DNA of 64,000 bases from an uncultured Lachnospiraceae bacterium (GTDB taxonomy: Bacteria > Bacillota > Clostridia > Lachnospirales > Lachnospiraceae). Position numbers and translations under genes: made by a program. Position 1 is the stretch's first letter, and each line of letters begins with the position of its first letter. The notes beneath the pieces are model-generated. The model was not told the DNA's origin and did no database searches. It saw only the letters and a list, made by a program, of their open reading frames with translations. The DNA is taken from NCBI GenBank assembly GCA_947626415.1, contig CANQSA010000002.1, forward strand, positions 172,437 to 236,436, given 5' to 3'. Positions 51,997 through 60,499 of the stretch are shown one piece after another.

Positions 51997-52770
51997 ATGC
52001 CCCAACAAACCAAGTTCAAAAAAATACATCTGGTTTTTCTGGTTCTGTTCCTGGCCGCGCTGGTCGCCATGCCATACGGACGGCAGATCTATACCGCTTC
52101 CCGACAGACGGAGGACCGAAAACTCCCTATTTACTGCGTGGAAACAGAAAAAAAGCAGATCAGTCTGACCTTTGACGCCGCGTGGGGCGATGAAGACCTG
52201 GCTGAAATTCTGCAGATTTTAGAAGAAAAAAATGTAAAGGCTACCTTTTTTATGACCGGAGAATGGGTATCCGCTTATCCGGACGCCGTCAGGCAGATTG
52301 CCGCCGCCGGCCATGATCTGGGCAATCACGGAGACACCCACGCCCATATGGGCGCGCTCCTGCAGCCGCAATGTGAAAAAGAAATCATGGGCGCGCATGA
52401 AAAAGTAAAAGAGCTGACCGGCGTAGAGATGACTCTGTTCCGCGCTCCTTACGGGGAATACAGCAATGCGGTTTTAAACGCCGCCAACGCCTGCGGTTAT
52501 CATACCATTCAATGGGATGTAGACAGTCTGGACTGGAAAGACTATGGCGCAGACGACATCATTTCCCGGGTATCCAACCATAAGCATCTGGGAAATGGCT
52601 CCATTATTTTGCTTCACAATGGAGCCAAATACACCAAAGACGCGCTCGCAGCCCTGATCGACCGTCTGCAGGAGCAGGGTTATACCCTGGTTCCTGTTTC
52701 TGAACTGATCTATAACGAAAATTATACCATAGACCATGAGGGACGCCAGCACCCTGACAGCAAGTCTTAA
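51997..52770 (+). CDS. Polysaccharide deacetylase, PdaB-like
   Basis: 257 residues. An N-terminal membrane anchor (LVFLVLFLAALVAMPY) is followed by a NodB-type deacetylase: SLTFDAAWGDED (motif 1, with the second Asp replaced as in PdaB-type enzymes), NHGDTHAHM (zinc His pair), LFRAPYGEY (motif 3) and IILLHNG (motif 5). These enzymes remove acetyl groups from peptidoglycan or similar sugars; PdaB relatives act in spore cortex formation. The ribosome site is weak. The only plus-strand gene between the preQ1 operon and ssb. Confidence 0.88.
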   Translation: MPQQTKFKKIHLVFLVLFLAALVAMPYGRQIYTASRQTEDRKLPIYCVETEKKQISLTFDAAWGDEDLAEILQILEEKNVKATFFMTGEWVSAYPDAVRQIAAAGHDLGNHGDTHAHMGALLQPQCEKEIMGAHEKVKELTGVEMTLFRAPYGEYSNAVLNAANACGYHTIQWDVDSLDWKDYGADDIISRVSNHKHLGNGSIILLHNGAKYTKDALAALIDRLQEQGYTLVPVSELIYNENYTIDHEGRQHPDSKS

Positions 52771-52773
52771 CTC

Positions 52774-53208
52774 TTACGCAAAAGGAAGTCCCTCATTCTC
52801 TATTCCTTCCGGGATCTCCATAAAGCCTTCGGAAGCCTTTGCCGGGTCCATCTGCACGCCGTCCACCCGCTCATAATCGGGCGCCTTGCGCTCCGCGAAC
52901 TCGATGTTCTGTCCGATCACATCCGTGGTGTAGACCCTCCGTCCCTCGTTATTGGTATAACTGCCGGTCTGAATCCGCCCTTCCAGTATCACCTTAATGC
53001 CCTGATGCAGATACTGTTCCGCAAATTCCGCCAGTCTGCCGAACACCACGCAGGGGATAAAATCCGCATTCTGTTCGCCTTCCTGCCGTCTGCCGCGCCG
53101 GTCCACCGCCAGGGTAAACCTGGCAACGGATACGCCGCTTTCTCCCTGACCGGAATACCGGACGTCCGGATCTCTGGTCAGCCTTCCCATTAAAATTGCT
53201 CTGTTCAT
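52774..53208 (-). CDS. ssb: Single-stranded DNA-binding protein
   Basis: 144 residues. OB-fold start MNRAILMGRLTRDPDVRY, then FTLAVDR, FIPCVVFGRLAEFAEQYL, GRIQTGSYTN and TDVIGQNIEF. The tail is short and ends EGLPFA: the usual DxPF tip is altered, with less acid and an extra Ala. Not next to rpsF/rpsR, so it may be a second, specialised ssb. Own promoter at 53292-53320. Confidence 0.95.
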   Translation of the reverse strand: MNRAILMGRLTRDPDVRYSGQGESGVSVARFTLAVDRRGRRQEGEQNADFIPCVVFGRLAEFAEQYLHQGIKVILEGRIQTGSYTNNEGRRVYTTDVIGQNIEFAERKAPDYERVDGVQMDPAKASEGFMEIPEGIENEGLPFA

Positions 53209-53291
53209 GTTTACCTCTCTTTCCGCGCTGTAAACACAAACCTTCCGCTCTGCTTATCCTCTCCGCAGACATTAGCCTTATCTGTTATTCT

Positions 53292-53320
53292 ATAGTAACA
53301 TATTGATTATTGTATGTCAA
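53292..53320 (-). promoter_or_regulatory. Promoter of ssb
   Basis: TTGACA (53315-53320), 17-base spacer, TACTAT (53292-53297). Confidence 0.65.
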
Positions 53321-53339
53321 TCGTAAATTATATGGTAAT

Positions 53340-55403
53340 TTATATTTTTTCACAGGGATAGGATACTACCTTTCCCTCATTTTCCTCATACTGCAGCATA
53401 TATATCTGATGATTTCTGATCCCCGCGAGTTCTCCTTCGGCCTGAAGATTCAATGGCTCAGCTTCATCTTTAATTCCCGCAGAATCAAAAAAATACAGTC
53501 TTTCCCCGCTTTGGAAAACGATTTTGCTCTGATCCCATTCTAATCTTTCCGGAGTAAAACGACTGATCTTTTGAAAAGAAAGCTCCCCGTTTGCGGACAG
53601 TTCATCTTGTTCCGCCATAAACAGACCGTCCTGTTCTTGCTTTACGACGAATATCTGCCGGTCATTAACCCATATGCGTTCGATCCCGTGCGCCAGAATC
53701 CGTTCTTCCTGATCCGTAAAATTATAATAGACCAGATTTCCCAAACCATCTATATAATACATCCTGTGCTTTGATATGTGTGCGTCCGTAATTACCGGTG
53801 CCTGGTAAACGATCTGGTATTCATTCTTTTTTATATCGGCCTGTACCACCACATTATCATAAACATAAAAAAGGAAGCCATCTTCATAGACGACGCTCTC
53901 ATTGATGCCCATATTCTCTACCGCTTCCCCATTTGCGGCAAGAAATTCCGTATGAATAACCGTATCAAGTCCTAACAGTGCCGTATTATCCATATTTTTG
54001 CCAAAACGAATCAACGTATCGCTTTGATTGTTCTCCGTATCAAGCAGCTCGATCGTAAATTCATCTTTTTGTATCCCGTTAATTTCTTTTTTCGCAACCA
54101 TGATACAAGAATTTCCCACAGCCAGTATCCGTTGGTCATCCAATACGGTCTCGCCGATACTGTAAATCTCTCCCCTTTTTATATCAAAATAATGATATTC
54201 GTCCACTTTTACATAACGGTCCGTTACTATGCTTCTCCCTGAAATTGCCTCATCCTGCAATAACAACGCTCTGTCCGGCAGCTTTTGAAGCGCATAGGCA
54301 GCACACAGGATAACACAACAGGAAATGCCGGCAAGGATCCATTTTTTTATTTTACTTTTAAAATATATTTTGGTTTCAGCAGCCGGAATTGTCAGTTTTC
54401 CGCCCGATGCTTGAAAGAAAGACAGTGCCATAACCAGAATACCCACCACAATCTGAACCGTATAGATCCCCACGATCTCTTTTCCGCTTATCTCCTGAAA
54501 CAGATAGTCCGTTTCCTGAGCCGGTCTGTCATTTCCCAGCAAAAATCCATACCCATTCAGCGTACCCACAGGCAGTATTGTCCGATAAACTGCCTCCTGA
54601 TGATAGGTCCCGGTCAACAGATATAACGGCACAAAGACTATCCCCAGACCTATAGAAAGACATTTTGCGGGATTCGTACAGACGGCGGCAATTCCAAACA
54701 GAAGCATTCCAAATACCATATAAGCAATGCTTCTTAACAGCAGAATAAAAATCCATGCCTGCAATATAGTAAACTGCTTCTCCGATTCCGCGAATGCGTG
54801 GATACTCTGAACAGGTGCATCCACGGAAGTCATTCCGTAAGAAATTCCGCAGCAGAAAAGCTGAAGTAATTGTGAGATGATACTGAGTCCTATGGTAACA
54901 GCAATGAAAATGACCGCTTTTTTCGCTGCAAACCCACAGCACCCCAATTTAGATGTCCGGCTAATCTGAAACACGCCATGCTGATACTCGTTCGACACCA
55001 GCGCAGCCGCGAATAAAATGATTACAAAAAGCAGCATCCAGTCAATATCCAGATGAATCAGTATCAGTTCAATCGCATTATCCGGCAGAAAATAATGCGT
55101 TTCCGTATTTTCCAGAACATATTGATAATCTGCGTAGATTTCCTCCATCGCGCTATAGTGCTGTCCCATGATTTTCGGATCTTTATAATCATGTTCTATT
55201 TTTTCATATTTCCACGTTTCACCTTTGCCGGAAATCTCATTCATATATTGGCGGTAAAATTCTGTTTCCGTCTCTGATTTCCACGGATAAGCGTACTCCA
55301 TGGAGAAAGAAACCAGGATCCTGATCAGAAAAAACACGAATATGATAACCAAAAACTTTTCTTTTATAAAGACTCTGTAAAGTTCTTTCCCAAACACGCT
55401 CAT
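53340..55403 (-). CDS. ABC-2-type permease with large C-terminal extracellular domain
   Basis: 687 residues. First membrane helix at about 15-35, an outside loop to 115, then five or six helices (LLFVIILFAAALVS; AVIFIAVTIGLSII; YMVFGMLLFGIAAV; SIGLGIVFVPLYLL; IVGILVMALSF), with the NEYQHGVFQISRTSKLG segment typical of ABC-2 permeases. After a last helix (WILAGISCCVILCAAYAL) come about 310 residues of short beta strands resembling a propeller of the DUF5050 kind (YYIDGLGNLVYYN, FVVKQEQDGLFMA). Paired with the next permease and ATPase. Substrate unknown. Confidence 0.75.
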   Translation of the reverse strand: MSVFGKELYRVFIKEKFLVIIFVFFLIRILVSFSMEYAYPWKSETETEFYRQYMNEISGKGETWKYEKIEHDYKDPKIMGQHYSAMEEIYADYQYVLENTETHYFLPDNAIELILIHLDIDWMLLFVIILFAAALVSNEYQHGVFQISRTSKLGCCGFAAKKAVIFIAVTIGLSIISQLLQLFCCGISYGMTSVDAPVQSIHAFAESEKQFTILQAWIFILLLRSIAYMVFGMLLFGIAAVCTNPAKCLSIGLGIVFVPLYLLTGTYHQEAVYRTILPVGTLNGYGFLLGNDRPAQETDYLFQEISGKEIVGIYTVQIVVGILVMALSFFQASGGKLTIPAAETKIYFKSKIKKWILAGISCCVILCAAYALQKLPDRALLLQDEAISGRSIVTDRYVKVDEYHYFDIKRGEIYSIGETVLDDQRILAVGNSCIMVAKKEINGIQKDEFTIELLDTENNQSDTLIRFGKNMDNTALLGLDTVIHTEFLAANGEAVENMGINESVVYEDGFLFYVYDNVVVQADIKKNEYQIVYQAPVITDAHISKHRMYYIDGLGNLVYYNFTDQEERILAHGIERIWVNDRQIFVVKQEQDGLFMAEQDELSANGELSFQKISRFTPERLEWDQSKIVFQSGERLYFFDSAGIKDEAEPLNLQAEGELAGIRNHQIYMLQYEENEGKVVSYPCEKI

Positions 55404-55416
55404 CTCTCACTTCCCT

Positions 55417-56526
55417 TTATGATTCATAAAAATATACAATAGCCGCTGACAGAAAGATCATTTCGGCAAAAGCAATCCCGGTACTTATCAGCGCATTGCT
55501 TACCGCGTAACCGGCCAGATTGACCGTTTCCAGATACAAAATCATTTTTTCACCGAGCAGATAGTGAACCGGATTCAGCAAATTAATTATCTTTCCTGTC
55601 CCCAGATATCCAAAAGCACGATAAAAAGCCAGTCCGACAACACAGACCAGCGAACACCCAAAAACCATTTTCGGATTTTGAATCAAAACAGAGAGCAGCA
55701 TGACGATCATAGCTATGACACATAATCCCAGCAGACCAACCAGAAAATTTTTTATAAGAAACCACATGATCGTGTCATTTACAGGAAGATCGCGGTATTG
55801 TTCAATTGCATAAACAGGCTGGGAAAAGCTGTCAAACCGATAACAGATCTGAAAGCAGATTCCATTGCAGACCGCAAACAGAAACGCAAGCAGAACAACA
55901 TAAATCTGCATAGCGATCATTTTTGTTCCCGCAAGGATACCGTGTCCTCTCTTTGTGGATTTTATTACCTGACAAGCCCCACTTGCGCACTCTCCCGAAA
56001 AGATATTGACCCCGCCTGCAATAATCAAAAAAATAATCAGTAAATAAGAAAATTTATAATTCACAAGTTCCGGAAATCGATTGACATTCCGATATTCCAT
56101 CAGTTTCCGTTCCCCGTAACGTTTTGCAAGCTCATTATTTAAATGATACAGATATCGATTATCTAACCGGTACTGATCTGCCTTTTTCAGGCTCTCCTCC
56201 CGCTTTTCCTGATTCTCGTTCGGGAACTGAAGCAGACTTTCCAGTTCCATAAGCATTTCCTCATAGACTGCGGCATACAAGGCCGTGCGATTTTGCGGCA
56301 GGTCAGATAATTGTTTCCTTTTTTCCTCCACAATATCCCGGCAGGTTTCTATATCCTTCCCTCTGATATCCAGATAAACTTTCAGATATGTCAAATATAC
56401 CGGATCACTGCTTTCGGTTGGATAATGATCTTTGAATATATGTACAATGTTAAAGAGTAACAGAAAAGCCACACCTGCAAATGTGGCCTTATTAAAAAAA
56501 AGTTTCCGTATTTCATATTTCAGCAT
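55417..56526 (-). CDS. ABC-2-type permease
   Basis: 369 residues from MLKYEIRKLFF; start at 56526, 13 bases after the ATPase stop. One N-terminal helix, a coiled-coil-like outside loop (about 50-165), then five helices (YLLIIFLIIAGGVNIF, IYVVLLAFLFAVCNG, LVGLLGLCVIAMIVMLL, VFGCSLVCVVGLAFY, ALISTGIAFAEMIFLSA). It resembles the other permease of the operon in layout (helix, big loop, helices) and probably pairs with it. Confidence 0.8.
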   Translation of the reverse strand: MLKYEIRKLFFNKATFAGVAFLLLFNIVHIFKDHYPTESSDPVYLTYLKVYLDIRGKDIETCRDIVEEKRKQLSDLPQNRTALYAAVYEEMLMELESLLQFPNENQEKREESLKKADQYRLDNRYLYHLNNELAKRYGERKLMEYRNVNRFPELVNYKFSYLLIIFLIIAGGVNIFSGECASGACQVIKSTKRGHGILAGTKMIAMQIYVVLLAFLFAVCNGICFQICYRFDSFSQPVYAIEQYRDLPVNDTIMWFLIKNFLVGLLGLCVIAMIVMLLSVLIQNPKMVFGCSLVCVVGLAFYRAFGYLGTGKIINLLNPVHYLLGEKMILYLETVNLAGYAVSNALISTGIAFAEMIFLSAAIVYFYES

Positions 56527-56539
56527 AAGGCTTTCCCTT

Positions 56540-57283
56540 TCATGAACGGAAATGGTATAGATACACATTTTCCAGTTTAGTCTGACCCGCGGTTTCTATC
56601 GGCCATACCAAACCTTCCATTTCCTCACATAACTCTTCCACTGTTCCATTCCTGATCAATTCCCCATGATTTAATAATAAAATCCGATCGGCAATCGATT
56701 CCACATCCGAAACAATATGCGTCGCAATGATAATAATTTTATGACTGCTCACCTTTGAAATCAGATCCCGGAAGCGGATTCTTTCCTTTGGATCCAAGCC
56801 TGCTGTGGGTTCATCCAAAATCAGCACCGCGGGGTCGTTTAACAACGCTGTTCCTATTCCAAGGCGCTGTTTCATGCCTCCGGAATAAACCCTTATTTTT
56901 TCCCCGGAATAATCCTTAAGATTCACCAGTTCCAATATTTCCGGAATTTTTACCTTTCTTTCCTGCTTTTTTAATCCTTTTAAAACAGCATAGTAATCTA
57001 ACATCTCATATCCGGTAAAATTATTGTAATACCCCGGATACTGCGGCATATAACCAATATAGTCAAAATACCGTTTTTTCAGCTTTTTTGTGGAAATACC
57101 GTCGCATAATATTTCCCCTTCCGTTGCATTCAACATACCTGTAATAATGCTGATCAGCGTAGTCTTTCCGGCTCCATTCGGACCCAGCAGCCCGTAAATC
57201 CCGTTATGAAGTTCCAGACAGATCTGATTTAAAACTGTTTTTTTCCCGTATCGTTTACTAATATTGTTAAGCTTCAGCACCAT
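56540..57283 (-). CDS. ABC transporter ATP-binding protein
   Basis: 247 residues. Walker A GPNGAGKTT, signature YSGGMKQRLGI, Walker B LILDEPTAGLD, H-loop ATHIVSD: complete. Belongs to the ABC-2/bacitracin-type exporter ATPases (CcmA-like). Starts 5 bases after the lipoprotein gene. Energises the two downstream permeases. Confidence 0.95.
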   Translation of the reverse strand: MVLKLNNISKRYGKKTVLNQICLELHNGIYGLLGPNGAGKTTLISIITGMLNATEGEILCDGISTKKLKKRYFDYIGYMPQYPGYYNNFTGYEMLDYYAVLKGLKKQERKVKIPEILELVNLKDYSGEKIRVYSGGMKQRLGIGTALLNDPAVLILDEPTAGLDPKERIRFRDLISKVSSHKIIIIATHIVSDVESIADRILLLNHGELIRNGTVEELCEEMEGLVWPIETAGQTKLENVYLYHFRS

Positions 57284-57288
57284 ACCGT

Positions 57289-58329
57289 CTATTCCTTTAT
57301 TTCCAACAAAATGGGGCCCTCTTTTATAACGCCTCCTCCATTCCTGTCTACAGCAACCAGCTCAATATGATTCAGTCCGGAATAATTACTGAGATCCAGC
57401 TCGATTCTTTTTTCCGTATATAAATCACGCTGAACCTGAACATCCAGATAATGCTTCCCGTCAAATACGGGCTGCAGCTCATAATTGATATAAAGTGAAA
57501 CCACATATTCCCCCTCTTTCCCTAAAAAGGGAATATATAATTCCAGGTTATCTTTTTTATTAACGGAAAAATATCCTTTATTTTCCTCCTCATCAGCCTC
57601 GTCATACAGGGATTTTATATTCATTGCACAGTACATGCTTTCATTTAGATTATTTCCGCCTTCTGCATAGTCATTTGCAAACCGGCTCTCTACCTGACCG
57701 GTTAAATTCTTTACCTCATACTCACTGCTGATATCTTTATTTGCTATCGTTTCTGCCTGAAATTTAATCTTCTTTTTACTGACTTCCATAATGGAATGAT
57801 TCAGTCCAAAGCTGACATATGAGGTATCTGTCAGCATATAATTGGGATTATCCAAAAGGACAACGGTTAAATCACAGGTCTTTCCATATTCTCCGTACAA
57901 AGGCTTGAAGTATATCGTATACTGCCCCTTCTGTCCGTCTTTCTGAGTTTTAAAAACCTGCCGGTTCGAAAGCGACGCATCTGCACTGGAATAATATGGA
58001 GTTAAAATTCCGTCAATGTATACCAAAAATGAAAATTCCGCCTGTACCGGCATGCTGGAAATTTCATACGTGATCTCCATGTCTTCTCCTGTATAATTAC
58101 AGGTTTCCTGCTCCCATGTGGTATCATATACATCATAGCTCACAGACTGATATTTAAAGTCGAAGCTCTCCTCTTCTTTGCTTTCTCCCCCTTCCATACC
58201 AGAAGTTTCCTCACCTGATGTCTGCATGGAGGATATACCGGTGGTGGTATCTGCCCTGTCATCCTGTTCCCCGTTACAGCCCGACAGAACAATAGCAGTC
58301 AATACTATCATAACAATGATCTGTTTCAT
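57289..58329 (-). CDS. Lipoprotein of a two-component/ABC operon
   Basis: 346 residues with a clear lipobox (VLSGC, Cys at about 18), a low-complexity Ser/Thr/Glu-rich linker to about 55, then a beta-rich region with no named domain (FSFLVYIDGILTPYY; YTIYFKPLYGEYGKTCDLTVVLLD; LYIPFLGKEGEYVVSLYINYE). Encoded between the sensor kinase and the ABC ATPase, so it is probably the extracellular partner of the transporter or a signal-presenting protein. Confidence 0.75.
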   Translation of the reverse strand: MKQIIVMIVLTAIVLSGCNGEQDDRADTTTGISSMQTSGEETSGMEGGESKEEESFDFKYQSVSYDVYDTTWEQETCNYTGEDMEITYEISSMPVQAEFSFLVYIDGILTPYYSSADASLSNRQVFKTQKDGQKGQYTIYFKPLYGEYGKTCDLTVVLLDNPNYMLTDTSYVSFGLNHSIMEVSKKKIKFQAETIANKDISSEYEVKNLTGQVESRFANDYAEGGNNLNESMYCAMNIKSLYDEADEEENKGYFSVNKKDNLELYIPFLGKEGEYVVSLYINYELQPVFDGKHYLDVQVQRDLYTEKRIELDLSNYSGLNHIELVAVDRNGGGVIKEGPILLEIKE

Positions 58330-58386
58330 TTGAAAATCTCCTGAATCGTTAGTAATTTTGGTAGATTAGGTCCGTCTTTTCCATGT

Positions 58387-59628
58387 TTATATATACAACA
58401 TTACACTCGTAATAAATAAATTCCCTTCTATGCTCACACGCATATCTCCTTTAGATTCCACTATCATATTTCTGACATTTTTCAGACCGATTCCATGGTT
58501 CTCACCATCTTTCTTCGTAGTAATAAATCTATCATTGCTTTGAATAATCTCTTTAAAGGTATTCTTCACGGTCAAAAACAGAACCCCTTTGCTTACCTCC
58601 ATATCAATCGCCAGAAACTGATCTTCGGATTCCTCTGAAGCCCGGATCGCATTCTCTAACAAATTACCGATAATTACATTGAATTGAAAGGTATCTATTT
58701 TCATTTCCTCCGGCAGAACGATCCTTTCCTCTACCGTCTTTAATCGTTCATGTGCCTTCTGCAGCAGAACATTTAAAAGACTGTCTACTTCAACATTTCC
58801 GGAATAAACATATTCCTGGGGATTCTTCATCGCTGCGCGCATGCTCTCCAGATACGCTTTGATATTGTTCCATTCCTGTTTATTTACCATACCTTCAATT
58901 TCTATCAGATGATGCCGCATATCATGCTGCAAAGAACGTACTTTATCTTGTGTAACGCGCAGCAGGTTTAACTCGTTGGAATAAGCTTTGGCTCTTTCTT
59001 TCAGCATAATATTTTGAACTTGCTGTAAATGATTTTCTTCCATAATATAATACATAAAAAATACAATCACATTGATCGCCAGAATACAGAACGCGATCAA
59101 AACGGTGTAATAACCTCCATAATTGAATCTGGCAGAACTATAGAGGACTCCCAGGCTGCACACAGGGATCGTCGTTAAAACTATCCCATGTCTTACCATG
59201 AGCGGTGTTGCAGATCCTCTGTTCTCAAAGATTCTCCAGACAATTCTCTCACAGATCAAAGCAATTAATACAGTACCGATGAAAGACAAATTGATGCCGC
59301 CGGTACCAGCCGCCGGTATCAGTATATAGGCGATAATATCACTTGCCGCATTAATTACCGTGATTACAAATGAAACCAGAAGTTTCTTTTTCAGTTCTCC
59401 CTGATATGCCATGGAGATGATAAAAATACACAACAGATTTATACAGAAATTCACAATTGGAAATGAAATGAAATAACTGACTGTCAATGTTGCCACATAA
59501 AAGAACACTGATCCGCAGACTAACCAACGCTTGTTTACTTCCTGTCTGGATAAAAAATCGCCCAGCATCCGAACGGTAATCAGAAGCAGACATAAATTAC
59601 AGCTAACAGAGATCATATAACTGATCAT
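58387..59628 (-). CDS. AgrC-like sensor histidine kinase (GHKL)
   Basis: 413 residues from MISYMISVSCNL; start at 59628 chosen because the upstream in-frame ATG at 59715 lies deep inside the regulator gene. Six or seven membrane helices to about residue 205, a coiled coil, the phospho-acceptor segment LQHDMRHHLIEIEG, then an ATPase domain with NLLENAIRAS and GENHGIGLKNVRNMI. This is the peptide-quorum-type kinase family (AgrC/ComD-like). Pairs with the LytTR regulator 7 bases upstream. The ligand is not evident; no AgrD-like peptide gene is visible nearby. Confidence 0.9.
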   Translation of the reverse strand: MISYMISVSCNLCLLLITVRMLGDFLSRQEVNKRWLVCGSVFFYVATLTVSYFISFPIVNFCINLLCIFIISMAYQGELKKKLLVSFVITVINAASDIIAYILIPAAGTGGINLSFIGTVLIALICERIVWRIFENRGSATPLMVRHGIVLTTIPVCSLGVLYSSARFNYGGYYTVLIAFCILAINVIVFFMYYIMEENHLQQVQNIMLKERAKAYSNELNLLRVTQDKVRSLQHDMRHHLIEIEGMVNKQEWNNIKAYLESMRAAMKNPQEYVYSGNVEVDSLLNVLLQKAHERLKTVEERIVLPEEMKIDTFQFNVIIGNLLENAIRASEESEDQFLAIDMEVSKGVLFLTVKNTFKEIIQSNDRFITTKKDGENHGIGLKNVRNMIVESKGDMRVSIEGNLFITSVMLYI

Positions 59629-59635
59629 CCCAAAA

Positions 59636-60349
59636 TCACCGCCTTTCCCTGTCGGAGCACATCTGATCCCGCAGCTCATTCCTATGTACTTTACTGATTG
59701 GCAGCAGTTCATCATTCATCATCTGCAGTTCTTCATAGCTATAGCGTTTTACATAATGCCTGTTAATAATGAAAGATTTATGGATACAACTAAAATATTC
59801 CGGCAATCTTTTATATACCTCTGACAGTTTTCCGTAAAATTCATCTTTACCTCCGTCTGTCTTGATTATCTCGATTTTTTTAAGTGAACTTGCAAAATAT
59901 AAAATGTCATCACAGGCAAGAAAAAATGAAGCCCTCTCCTTTTTATATTCAAACAGAGTTCTCTTATCTTTCATACACTGATATCCATCTTGGATTGTTT
60001 TGAGAACTTCTTCCTTTTTGATCGGCTTAACCAAAAATGCGATCGGCTGGTTCTGAAATAATTCCATTACATAATGCCTTTTGGAAGAAATGTAGGCAAT
60101 CAGCATATTGTAATCCCGGTTTCTTCGGATTTCTTTCCCAATATTGATTCCATCCGTATCCGGCAGTTCTATATCCAGAAACAGTAAATCAATTGTATGT
60201 TTCTGTTGATTATCTTTCAGAAAAGCGGCTCCTGTGTACCAGACATCCACAGAAAGCTGTATGCCGGTTTCCCTTTGAATCTCTAAAATCATCATTTCCA
60301 GTTCTGCGCAGGTTGCTATTTCATCGTCACAAATTCCTATCCGAAGCAT
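59636..60349 (-). CDS. LytTR-family response regulator
   Basis: 237 residues from MLRIGICDDE; start at 60349 with GGAG 7 bases upstream. Receiver domain with acidic pocket CDDE, phospho-acceptor FLDIELPDTDG, and lysine FLVKPIKK; LytTR DNA-binding domain at about 135-230 (IEIIKTDGG, FSCIHKSFIINRHYVKRY). It presumably controls its own operon. TCGTAC occurs twice in the region upstream (60361-60425), which could be LytTR half-sites, but the spacing was not tested. Confidence 0.93.
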   Translation of the reverse strand: MLRIGICDDEIATCAELEMMILEIQRETGIQLSVDVWYTGAAFLKDNQQKHTIDLLFLDIELPDTDGINIGKEIRRNRDYNMLIAYISSKRHYVMELFQNQPIAFLVKPIKKEEVLKTIQDGYQCMKDKRTLFEYKKERASFFLACDDILYFASSLKKIEIIKTDGGKDEFYGKLSEVYKRLPEYFSCIHKSFIINRHYVKRYSYEELQMMNDELLPISKVHRNELRDQMCSDRERR

Positions 60350-60499
60350 CGATTTTCTCCATATGTACGACCATTTTGACATTTTCTTTTATCTTGTTAA
60401 TCATGAAATGGCAGGTACGACAGCTTAACAATACAATACATTTCTTTACTGCACCAAAATCCGGCAGAATTAACCACACTGTATGGAAGAATTAAACTG

